Translations under genes and position numbers: made by a program
Notes under the pieces: generated by a model
Databases searched by the model: none
The model's input: only the letters and a program-made list of their open reading frames with translations
What the model was told of the DNA's origin: nothing
Origin: Doryteuthis pealeii
Taxonomy: Eukaryota > Mollusca > Cephalopoda > Myopsida > Loliginidae
DNA length: 64,000 nucleotides
Assembly (NCBI GenBank): GCA_023376005.1
Contig: CM042160.1
Span: 83,273,272-83,337,271 of the forward strand
Reading direction: 5' to 3'
Shown: in pieces, positions 54,100 to 64,000 of the stretch
Layout of the letters: every line of letters starts with the position of its first letter
How positions within the stretch are numbered: the first letter of the stretch is position 1

Positions 54100-55540
54100 T
54101 ATCAATTCAGAATGGAGGAGGCAAGAGTGTTGTTCATTTGAAGAAAAAAAAAAAATTCCGGTCCCTAATTTTTACATTTCTAGAAATATCAAATCCTGAA
54201 GAACATATATAAAAAAATGTGCAAAAATTCAAAACCCGAAAAAAGTGATTTGAAAATTTAAGTTATTTTCTTAAACTCAAAAAATAATTTATGTAGAATG
54301 TTTTCTTTTTGTAGTTGAAAAAACATTTTTTTTTTGATGAAAAAAAAAAAAAAAAAAAAAAGAAAAAGAAAAAAGGATTTTCTGATTCAATTGGCCTTTT
54401 TTTTTATTCACTTAAACATTTAATTGTGAATTTTAAATGTCTCAAATCGTGTCTGTCGCAGTCAATATTTTCACCATAAATCTATCCAAAAATCTAAGTA
54501 ACATATTTTCGGAGACTTTTATGTATTTAAAAAATTATTACTAACAATAGTTCTTTTTTTTTTACAAAAGACTAAAGGACATAAGTTATTCCCCCCTTTC
54601 AGAAAGTCTGGATTTTTAGTCTTTGGCTTGAACCATTCTTCAGTGTGTGTATCCTTGTTGTGTTTTATTTTTTATTATGCGTTTTGGCTATGCAGTGTAA
54701 CTTTTTTGTAGGAAATTTTCACACATCTAGGCTTCCATAACTTTGCGAAATTATAAATTAAAATTTTTGAAAAAGAGTGATAACGCGAACGTTCAGTTAA
54801 CTGACACAATGGTTAAGGGAACACAGAGTCAAAGGAAAAATAGAATATATTGTATCCATATGTATGTATATGTTCATAAAAGAACAAAGGATCACCACAT
54901 CAGTCAAGCGAAGGATCAGGAAAGCCATAAAAAAAAAAAAAGTACAACGACCTTGAATTGAACCCACTTAAAGATAAATATCTAGTGACTAGTTTTAAGA
55001 GATAATGGGTCTTGAAAAGTTAATGGCCTGAAGGTTGGTGTCATTCAGTCTGGGAAAAAGTAATGATCACAATTTTAGAAGAAATAGGAGCCATGAAGTC
55101 AATTTCTGATCCATGGTGTTAGGGATGGGAGAAGTCTTCATATATTCAGATATAAAAGAACAGATCCAGATCACCTGTCAGAGTGATAATGTCGTCCCAG
55201 AAGAAGTTGTTAGAAAATAAGCAAAGACCAAATCATTGAAGCCAGCAGTCGACTTATAGTTAAGCATACTTTCTGGCCAGCTAACAACATAAATCTAAAG
55301 TTGATCTAAAAGTCTGATCGACCACAAACTGCACAAAGTGTCAAAACTTCCTCCTTCCTTAGCATCATGTCATCAAACTTTGTCTTGTCATGTTTTTTTT
55401 TGTCCTTGTGAACTTGTCTCTAACTCGTGCCTTTTCAAACCGGCCAGCACAGAATATTACAACATGGGGTCATCACCATTGAGCAATGAAGGTGCATGCA
55501 TTGCTGAGTGGCTATTATCACATAAACCCCTTATATATAT
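54100..55540. other. Non-coding region with first poly(A)/(T) runs
   Basis: AT-rich DNA with A runs at 54338-54361 and 54928-54942 and scattered short open frames on both strands. Nothing recognisable as a gene. Confidence 0.5.
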
Positions 55541-55544
55541 ATAC

Positions 55545-55889
55545 TATTTGTGGAAAAAGTGACTTACCGGTGAAAATGGTCACAGTATTCAAGTTTCACA
55601 ATGATAAGACAGCGATATAACTATAAAGTGCTCTATTCGTTAGTAGAGCAAATTTATTAACAAAGGTACACGGTAATGACCTACTCGAGTTTCACCATAA
55701 GGATCTTCAGGGTTAAATCCACTGGATTAATCAAGATATTGATTAATTGCATGTGTGTATTTTTTGCGATAAACGGTTTATCACAAAAAAATACACACGT
55801 ACAATCAACTGCAATTAATCAATATCTTGATTAATCCAGTGGAAGATCCTTATGGTGAAACTCGAGTAGGTTTTTACCATGTACCTTTG
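55545..55889. mobile_element. Hairpin element with hammerhead-like core (third copy)
   Basis: Arms 55662-55750 and 55800-55889. The minus core at 55710-55682 reads CTGAAGA, TCC-TTAT-GGT, GAAAC, TCGA, GTA, with stem I AACC/GGTC. In the right arm the CTGA box is deleted (GTGGAAGATCC), leaving GAAACTCGAGTAGG. The centre is a second nested palindrome (GTGTGTATTTTTTGCGATAA). AT tract 55891-55920 abuts. Confidence 0.6.
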
Positions 55890-55925
<36 letters not shown>

Positions 55926-56242
55926 CCCAGTGTGTCTAATTGACAGCTATCATCAATTACCTGTATTTATTGATAGCGTCTCCTACTTGTTTGTATATCA
56001 GATACAATCACTGAAAAATATTTATCATGGTTAAAAAAAAAAGAAGGTTAAAAATTGTTAAAACAAAAATCAACTCTTGTAAAAAAGATAGTGAACAACT
56101 TTGAGCAAAGACGATTTTATCTCCTCTTTAATAAAAAAAAGAAAGAGATTTTCTTTTCTTTATGAAAATTTCCTGATAATTTTCTATATTTTTAACTCCG
56201 TCATTTGATTTTCTTTTGAAATTACATTCGCACGATTTCATT

Positions 56243-56318
56243 TAAAAAAAAAAAAAAAAAAAAAAAAAATCATCTTTCTAAACTAAACATCACAAGAAAA
56301 AAAAAAAAAAAAAAAAAA
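56243..56318. repeat. Poly(A) runs
   Basis: A runs of about 26 and 22 bases, first members of a dense set of poly(A)/(T) runs reaching 62.2 kb (58411, 58590, 59237, 59388, 59491, 60300, 60945, 61151, 62142). Confidence 0.85.
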
Positions 56319-56689
56319 AGTTACAATAAAAAATAAATGAGGTTAAAAGCATAAGGGTAAACTGAACTTTTTCTTTAATGCAAGTATCATTGGGGAAAAG
56401 GAAAATAAAGTCTAAAATAGGTAGCACCAATTTGTGTGATTATTTTTATTTTAAAAACGAATTAAAATTAAATCAATTATCTAAGGTAAAATTTTTGTTT
56501 AAGTCAATAAGCATCAGTAAAAAAGCAAAAAAAAAAAAAAAAAGCAAATATAATATTTGTATTTTTAATAATGGGTGCTTTGTGTGAAGTAATTAAAGAT
56601 TTTAAGACTTATAAGTTTCTTCTTAGAAATCAATAACATAAAACATTAAATACACTATGTACAGAAAAATGACTAACATTTTGATAATA

Positions 56690-56875
56690 TTTCTCTGAAT
56701 GTTTGAGATGAGGCTTGATTATTAGTATTATCTGCGTTATTTGGACTATTGTCCTCATCTTTATTGTTATTTGTATAACGTTTCGGCCGATATGCCCTCT
56801 GGCCTTCTTCAGGTATTTCTTGTCAGACTCGGGGACCTTCTTGTTGTAATCGGGAGCCATCACGGAACTTTGAAA
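56690..56875 (-). mobile_element. Single arm with hammerhead-like motif
   Basis: Minus strand: AAATAC, CTGAAGA, A, GGCC..GGCC, GAAAC, GTT. Same family as 39489-39895. The cleavage triplet is altered (GTTATA). Confidence 0.5.
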
Positions 56876-57686
56876 CTAACCCTTTTTTTAATACTAATTT
56901 AAATGAGATATCTTTACCCCCCCCCCAGATTGATAAACAAAAAAATACCAAAAATCAGGGAATTATCTAATTTTGATAACATTTTCTGTGTTGACTTATT
57001 AATCAACAAATACTTTCCTTTAAATTACTAAATCGTTTCAATCAAACTAATTCAATGGAAATAAATTGAAATTCTTTAAAATAAATATTACCATTCGCAC
57101 CACCCATATGTACCTTGAGAGCAACAATTTATATACCTAATTAATAGATATAATTCATTTAAAATATGAAACACCTAATTTTAAGTTTTAGAATTCCTAT
57201 TTTTAGATTCTTAAAAACAAATATTCAAGCCTACTTTAGAATTGTTATCAAATAAATTTTGGAGAAAACTCAATTGAAAAGTTAGGCCCCCACCTTTTTA
57301 GACAGAACATATATTGATGTATAATTTTTTCACTGATAATCTAAAAGGCAATTATATACATAAACAACAAAGTAAAAAGAAAATATAAAAATTTTTTTTA
57401 GTTTTTTTTTTTTTACATTTAATTTTCAGATTTTCATCCAGGTGCTCCTTTAAATTTTTCTTCTTTTGAAACCAACAGTTTTTAGTCTTATTATTCCTAC
57501 TGTAATTAGTTTCAAAATTATATATAACCCACCGATATTTTACACCCCAAAAATAGGGGGGGGGGAGGCGTAGTCATTTCAGTGACCTTAAAAAATCAGA
57601 AAGTTTTGAAATAGAATAAATAATGCATTATAAAATTCATTTGTTGATAAATCAACACTGAAACTTTCATTAAAATTGGATAAGAT

Positions 57687-58075
57687 ATGGTGTGGCCACA
57701 CTTGGAATTTGCAGCACCAGTCTGGAACCCCGATCTCGCTCAGAACATTAACCTCCTAGAAACTGTACAGAGATGTGCAACCAAACGAATACCCCCCATC
57801 AGGCATCTGCCATATTCTGAACGTCTTGCTGCCCTGGCAATGGATTTGTTCAAACTGTGGTGTCTGGCAACTGACCTGGTAAATGTTCATAAGGTCATTA
57901 ATCATCTTAACAATAGCAACCTTGAGCACCTTTTTAATCTCCATCTTTCTAACACACGTCAGAAAACAGCATAGCTCACATGATTTTTCGGAAACATATT
58001 TTCACGCTCAGAGTTGCAGAGGCATGGAATAAGCTGCCTGCGTCTGTTGTGGGCTGCCGATGTAGTCTGCCAAAA
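57687..58075 (+). pseudogene. LINE reverse transcriptase C-terminal fragment
   Basis: The frame reads MVWPHLEFAAPVWNPDLAQN, then LLETVQRCATKRIPPIRHLP, then YSERLAALAMDLFKLWCLAT. The pattern L.F..PVW.P.L..D...LE.VQR.ATK...P....Y..RL..L.L matches CR1/jockey-like elements. The frame breaks near 57974, and FSRSELQRHG then follows in another frame. 5'-truncated. It differs from the copy at 9606. Confidence 0.75.
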
Positions 58076-58399
58076 CACTATACCTGATACTCCCATCCAA
58101 AAACGCTCACACATACATGTATATTATTACTGTACGCTGTTCATGTTCCTGACACTAATACATTATTCTATGTACTAGACATGAGTTGTGGTGCACCTGA
58201 GCACTATACACAATAAATTTCATTATTATCATAATTCCCTGATTTTTGGTCAATTATTTTTCAATGGTGGGGGGGATTTACTTTGTAAAATACGGCTGTG
58301 ATGTTACAAATTGGTAGGCATCAGGTTACCCGTACCACACTTTTAACTTGGACTTTTTATAAAAATTAGCGGGAAAAAGTTACAATAAGAAATATGAAG

Positions 58400-58591
58400 A
58401 ATTATTTGAAAGAAAAAAAAAAAAAAAAAAAAATCTTAAATGTATTTTGAAAAATGTTAAGCAAATTGAAATGTTCTCTGCAAAGGGGAGCAGGTATGTA
58501 CAAAGGGGAGGGATTACAGATCCTCCCCCTCCCTCCCTTTTTACATGTGATACAAATAAACATTAAGAAATGGACAGGTCTTTTCTACAGG

Positions 58592-58627
<36 letters not shown>

Positions 58628-59738
58628 GAAGCTAAAGTCAAAAATTAAACTTTTTTATTCCTCATGGAATTATAACCAATAAAAACTGGAATGATATTTC
58701 CAACTTTTAGGACGAAAGGAAAAAAAACAAAAAAACAAACTTCATCTAATCAACAAATCAATTTGAAATTTGAGAAATTATTAATTATTGTCATTTTCTA
58801 CAAATGCTAAAATTACCTTAAGCGACAAGACGACAATCCTAAGAAACTTTGATTCTTGATTTTTCAAAATTTTTTTTTTTCCAAAAATATCATTGAAGAC
58901 ATTTTGAAACTGAAAACAAAAAACTTTTAGAAAAAAGAAAAGAAATAAAAATTGATTATATAAAAACAAAGAAGAAACAAGAATTTTAGGCTGACCCAAA
59001 ATTTGGTTTTTTTAATTATTTTATTGTGAATTAAAACAGTTTTTCATTTGAAAAATAAAAGCAAGTGGGGGGTGGGGGCTGATTTTTTTTTTTCAATGAG
59101 GAAATCTTAGATTGCTTTTATTGCAAGTTTTTTTATTTTTTATTTTTTTTTTATGAAGGAACAGATTTTATACAGAAAGAGTTAATAGGAGAAAAAAAAA
59201 AAGAAAGAAAAGAAAATTGGACTGATAAGAACCAAGGTGAAAAAAAAAAAAAAATTCAAAAAAAAAAAAAAAAATTTTTTCCAAAAAAAAAAATTCAAAA
59301 AAAAAGAAAAAAGAAATTGGAAAATGTTTTATATAAATCTTCTTATTTCTCATTTTCCATTGCTTTCAAATAAATCAGAATTTTTTCTTAAAAAAAAAAA
59401 AAAAAAAATGTTTTGTACAGTTTTTGCTATTTTTCATGTCAAAGAAATCAGGCTCAAATTTCCCTGTGAAAGCATTTACCAAAAACAAGAGGGTTTTTTT
59501 TTTTTTTTTTTTTTTTTCACTAATAATTATGATATTTAAACCATTTTTTTTGGATATGATGGAGTTTATGAACACACAACTGATCATAGGGGGTGGGGCA
59601 GAGAGGTTGAAAGGCTTGCCCAAAATCCAGATGCCTGCTCTCAGGATCAAAACTCCAACCAACCATGCTTAAATAACATGGCTGCCTTTAAGAACCAAAT
59701 GTCCTTATTAGACCTGACAACAACCGCATCACTAGAAG

Positions 59739-59779
<41 letters not shown>

Positions 59780-61190
59780 GTTACAGTAATAAAAATATTA
59801 ACGACAGTGATTGTTTATTTTAAGAGCATCAGATCTTTCTGAGAAACATTTTTCTTTTTATTTCATTTTTTTTTTTTCATTTTTTCTTTTGAGTAGGTGG
59901 CATGGAAGGTAAGTGTATTTTGTGTGGGCATAATAATAATGCCTTAGACACTCACCCACCCATTCAGCATTAGAACTTAACCCATTTAACCCACAAAGAC
60001 ACCTGCATCACCCCTCTCACACTCACACACACACGCACAAACACACACACTGGACATTGTTTAAAAAAAAAAATTTTTTTTTCAAAAATCAAACCTTGCA
60101 GAAATTTTCCTGTGAGGAATTTCCAAAATCTACAAACTGGGAAGACAATTTCATATACAAAGGGGTTGGGAGATGGGAAATTATAATATATGTATATATG
60201 GTTAGAATCCTATATTCTGCTATAAGATTAGAATCCAATGTATCACATATTTCTGGATTTAAAAAAATCTTTTAAAATATAAAATAATTAAAAAATTTAA
60301 AAAAAAAAAAATCAAAAATTAAAAAAAAAAATTTCCTTTTTTTTTTTCTGAAGAAAAAGAAATTTATAAAGAAACTACTAATTAACTCGAGTTATCGAAT
60401 AGAAAGTTTTCAGGATGGCAAATTGACGTTTATAAATAATAAAGTAATTACTAATCTAGAAGATGTAGAAAAATAAAAATATTGTAGTTGGTACCACTTA
60501 TAAATTAATAGAAATCGTAGTCTAATTAGGAAGGTAGATTGAAATGTTGTATAGAGATGTGATCGTTTGTTTGTCATCTTCATTACCAATAGGTTTGTTG
60601 TTGTTCTCCTTCTTGAAGCTACACATTCTTTCTGTATCCAAACAATGACAAACATGAAAGACCACAAAAGCCTCCACGACCAAAACAGATTGGTAACTCT
60701 GTTGTGAAAAACCTCACTTTACATCCAGATTCTCAAAAATAACCTGAAAACAAAAGATTTTAACTTTTTAAGAATATCAAAAATATTTAATTTTAATTAA
60801 AAAAAAAAAAAAAATGCAAATATTTTCCTAAGGAACGAGATAGATCATGTAGCTCCTTTTTTTTTTTTTTTTTTAAATCTTTTTTCTTTTATTTTTTTAC
60901 TTTCTTGGGTTTGACCAAAATGGCAGAAGCATTTTCTTTTTTTTTTTTTTTTGTTTGTTTGTTTGTTTTTCCAGTTTTCCAAGTGAATCATCTCACCTTC
61001 AACAAAAAACATTTGAGACATTGATGATTTTTAGATTTCTTTTTTGTTGTTTTTTTTTAAGAAAGAAATAAGAGAAAAGAAGATTTTTGTTGAATGAAGA
61101 AACAAGTTTTTTTTTTTGTTTTTTGAAATAAAAAAAAATGTAGAGAAAGTTTTTTTTTTTTTTTTTTTAAATGTCAAGTGGAGCAATAAC

Positions 61191-61236
<46 letters not shown>

Positions 61237-61323
61237 AAAGAAAGAAATAGAGAAATTCAAACTTATTTTCAGGTTATTTTTTTTTGAAGGCTGTCATAAA
61301 TTTGTCGCTGACATTTTTTTCTT

Positions 61324-61354
<31 letters not shown>

Positions 61355-61854
61355 CACACACATATATAATATATATACTATATATATATGAAAAAAAAAA
61401 AATTTTTTTTTGTAAAAGTCAGCAAACGAAAATCCAGTCTAAATGCATTTAATTATTTTTTCTTCTTCTTCTTTTCACATGCTAATAGTTTTAAAGAATG
61501 CCATCTAGGGTTCAACTTGGGACTGAGGTATTGTTCTGTCAGAGCAGGCCATAGCACTCTGCTTTGTGAGTGCACAGACGATGGTGGTGGTGGTGGTGGT
61601 AGGTGGTAAGGTGAGAGGAGGAGGAGGAGCAGCAGCAGCAGCAGCAGCAAGCACCAGAGTGCTGGTCAGAGACAACCCAATCTCACAACTGTGTGGACAC
61701 GGACACACACACATGCACGCACGCACACATACACACACAGAGCAGCAATAGAACACAAAACAGTGGCAGTTGTTGCTGCTTGAGGGGGGAGGGGGACACA
61801 CAGTAACTTCAGGAGGAATTTAAGTAGTTAATTGTTGTATTTGGTGCTGTACTG

Positions 61855-61889
<35 letters not shown>

Positions 61890-62200
61890 TGAGAGAGGGG
61901 GGAGGGAAGAGTTGAAACAGAAGTGGTGGTAGCTGTAATAGATACGATATGAGCTGTTATTTTAGACAAATAATAAATGTTGCTGCTGCTGCTGCCGCTA
62001 ATAATGATGATGATGATAATGATAATGATGATGATGATGCTGGTGTTGCCAAAATGATACTCGAAGTAGTAATAGGAGGTATTAAAAAAAAAAAAGATTT
62101 TTTTTTTAAATTTTAAAAAAAAAATTAAAAAAAAAGAAAAGGGGAAAAAAAAAAAAAAAAAAATTAAAATTAAAAAACTTTGCACTGTCTAGGGATGCGG
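58400..62200. other. Poly(A)/(T)-rich region, partly SMAD 3'UTR
   Basis: No gene is seen. Runs of A and T of 15-30 bases are frequent and (AT)n is scarcer than elsewhere, except at 61193-61231 and 61325-61390. It also has (TAA)n at 59742-59778, (CAG/GGA)n at 61616-61650 and (GA)n at 61855-61890. On the minus strand this lies downstream of the Smad2/3 stop codon, so an unknown part of it is its 3'UTR. Several minus-strand AATAAA signals are present and I cannot choose among them. Confidence 0.45.
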
Positions 62201-62224
62201 CCACACATTTCGTGCAGTGTCCTT

Positions 62225-62260
62225 TCAGGCCAGCAGCAGCAGTAGCAGCAGCAGCAGCAG
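62225..62260. repeat. (CAG)n in the presumed SMAD 3'UTR
   Basis: CAGCAGCAGCAGTAGCAGC starting two bases after the Smad2/3 stop codon (minus strand CTG repeats). Confidence 0.85.
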
Positions 62261-62261
62261 T

Positions 62262-62408
<147 letters not shown>

Positions 62409-62564
62409 TCATAACTAAATGTGTCATCCATAATTTCACAGATACGTCATACATAACAAAGTGACCTAAGATGGGATAACTTCAATTACAATCTTATTAT
62501 AATGGAGATTCGGTGTCGGTAATTGTGTAAGTTTATCAATTAGTATTTAATTTATAATCATTAA

Positions 62565-62957
62565 TCTATTAATAATGGAGATTCACTTCCGGTTTTTGTC
62601 TGTAACAAAAATTACGTCACTGCGTACGTCACATTACCCAAAATCGCGTCATAACATAGAATAAATACACTCACAATTTGAACATGCAACATTAGACAGT
62701 CCTCATTGTTTTTTAAAACAAGTTTTAATAAATACATCCCCAGTATCATATATCTATATATAGTTTGTTTTATTTTAATACATATTTAAAGTTTACATTT
62801 GAAATTGTTTTATTTTTTAATCCTTTAATGAATTTGATGATTTTACTTACTTAGGGTACAAACTCGCTGATATTGAATTTTTAACTCCCACCCCTCAGGC
62901 AATATGTTTCAAAAATCTATTTTTACATCGCCCGAGGGTGTTTTTTTATTTTGCTAG
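62565..62957 (+). mobile_element. Helitron family B, nested
   Basis: TCTATTAATAATGGAGATTC to hairpin CGCCCGAGGGTG, T-rich spacer and CTAG. It sits between A and T, the Helitron target, within family A sequence. It matches the copy at 30534-30929 throughout. Confidence 0.85.
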
Positions 62958-63047
62958 TACACAGAATAAACCTTATTCATTAACAATGTTTGTATAAAAA
63001 CCGGAGTTATATTTGCCTCAAAACAGCCCATGTAATTAGTGTATAAA

Positions 63048-63300
63048 TAAGTAAAAGTAAAGTCGTCGGGGTGGCCTAAAGTCGGTATCAGCCAATCAGC
63101 GAGGGAGTCTATCCCCTTTTCACTTGCAAGGAGATTATTTTAGCGTCTGAGGTGGAGCGCCACACTTACCATCAGCTCTCCCCTTTACTGCACAGATCCC
63201 TGTGCTACTCATACGCTGAGTTGGCGAGGGCCGGTATCAAAGTAGGAACCTTGTGGTTTCTAGCCGAACGCTCTACCGACTGAGCTAACCCGGCCCCTTT
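63048..63300 (-). repeat. SINE family B with 13-bp target duplication
   Basis: Full-length minus-strand copy: head CTCAGTCGGTAGAGCGTTCG, tail GACTTTACTTTTACTTA. It is flanked by ATTAGTGTATAAA at 63035-63047 and 63301-63313. Removing one duplicate restores the Helitron sequence, so both SINE ends are exact. The duplication implies LINE-mediated insertion. Confidence 0.9.
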
Positions 63301-63982
63301 ATTAGTGTATAAAGTCCTGTAATATGTCTTATAATCACTAAGAAATAAAGGTTTACATAATATATGGTGTGGTTAATTTGCATATTGGTTTTTAACAAAC
63401 TTGGGTTTAATAAATAATTACTTGGTGTTATTGATCTCTAATATTATTACTTTATTCTCCAACATATTGAAATCAATCTTATGAACTATTTTATATAGAA
63501 ACTAATTAGAATATAATTAAAATAAGTGTAATCCTTATATATGTACTCTTATCTAATTTCAATAGTCTTTCTAATTAAATATATTTCATTACATTAAAAC
63601 TTACGCCCGGAGGGCACATATTCTTTCTAGTTGTATTAATAGTGTATATGTTCAGTGTAAAATACAAAAACTGATGGTTAGTTCATTTTAATTGAGCAGG
63701 AGGATTCAGATTACAATAATAATAATAATAAGACTTTATTTGAATAGAATAAGTCCGGAGGTGAATAGATAGTGAACTTTGAAATATCCAATCATATAGG
63801 TAAAAAAACAATAGCAGAGAAATCTGGTATAGACATGTGGGAAATTTAGTTAGCAATGAGTTAAGTTATAATAGATGAAAGTAGCTTTGTTTTGGTGGGG
63901 TGGGGGTAATCCTAAAAATACAAATTTGGATTGTTTTTGTGTTTTTTTTTACAGGGAGGGGGAGGATTTACAGTTGAAGTTT

Positions 63983-64000
63983 GAGAGAGAGAGAGAGAGA
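63983..64000. repeat. (AG)n microsatellite at window edge
   Basis: The AG tract runs off the end of the window. 63640-63980 shows no gene. Confidence 0.9.

Larger units (their letters stand above)
62492..63630 (+). mobile_element. Helitron family A containing a Helitron and a SINE
   Basis: Starts TCTTATTATAATGGAGATTC, ends CTAG (63627-63630) after hairpin GCCCGGAGGGC and ACATATTCTTT. Family A blocks continue on each side of two insertions: a family B Helitron at 62565-62957 and a SINE B at 63048-63300. Confidence 0.8.

Overview
The window is animal genomic DNA from a repeat-rich, AT-rich genome. Two pieces of spliced protein-coding sequence on the minus strand carry most of the coding signal, and short tandem repeats and transposon remnants fill most of the rest. 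The terminal exon of a receptor-regulated SMAD (activin/TGF-beta type) shows that it is a metazoan. The long introns, the mix of LINEs, Penelope-like hairpins, Helitrons and tRNA- and 5S-derived SINEs, and the dense (AT)n, (GA)n and (GT)n arrays suggest an invertebrate, possibly a mollusc or other lophotrochozoan. I cannot name the species.

Gene 1 runs right to left on the minus strand. Five exons (18706-17938, 10584-10393, 8597-8529, 6643-6569, 3826-3760) each have a clear acceptor, a GTAAGT donor (except the last) and one open frame. Their phases join perfectly: every intron between them splits a codon after its second base, and the last exon ends in a stop. The product has a Ser/Thr-rich stalk with a poly-Ser run, a strong transmembrane segment and a Tyr/Pro-rich cytoplasmic tail. 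I do not recognise the family. An immunoglobulin-like exon at 31234-31027, on the same strand, may be an upstream exon of this gene. Gene 2 is represented by its last coding exon at 62385-62262, minus strand, which encodes the end of the MH2 domain and the C-terminal SSxS phosphorylation motif of Smad2/3. Its 3'UTR would extend leftward.

Region by region: 1-3.7 kb holds Penelope-like and mariner remnants and AT arrays. 3.7-18.7 kb is gene 1, whose introns contain 5S-derived SINEs, a Helitron interrupted by a mariner element, hairpin elements, LINE tails, a SINE array and a SINE split by a solo LTR. 18.7-31 kb has SSRs, two LINE families (one with a restriction-like-endonuclease end in three pieces) and two abutting Helitrons. 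31-48 kb is mostly SINEs, MITEs, one exact 500-bp hAT element and SSRs. 48.9-50.8 kb is a decayed mobile-element protein gene. 52-58 kb has SINEs, a Helitron, ribozyme-bearing hairpins and a LINE end. 58-62.2 kb is rich in poly(A)/poly(T) runs. 62.2-64 kb has the SMAD exon and a Helitron containing both a second Helitron and a SINE.

The most striking non-genic signal is a set of different interspersed repeats, many built as inverted arms, that carry hammerhead-ribozyme cores (CTGANGA, stem II, GAAA, short stem III, GTA). At least two look intact by eye, at 17297-17355 and 28649-28805, both minus strand.
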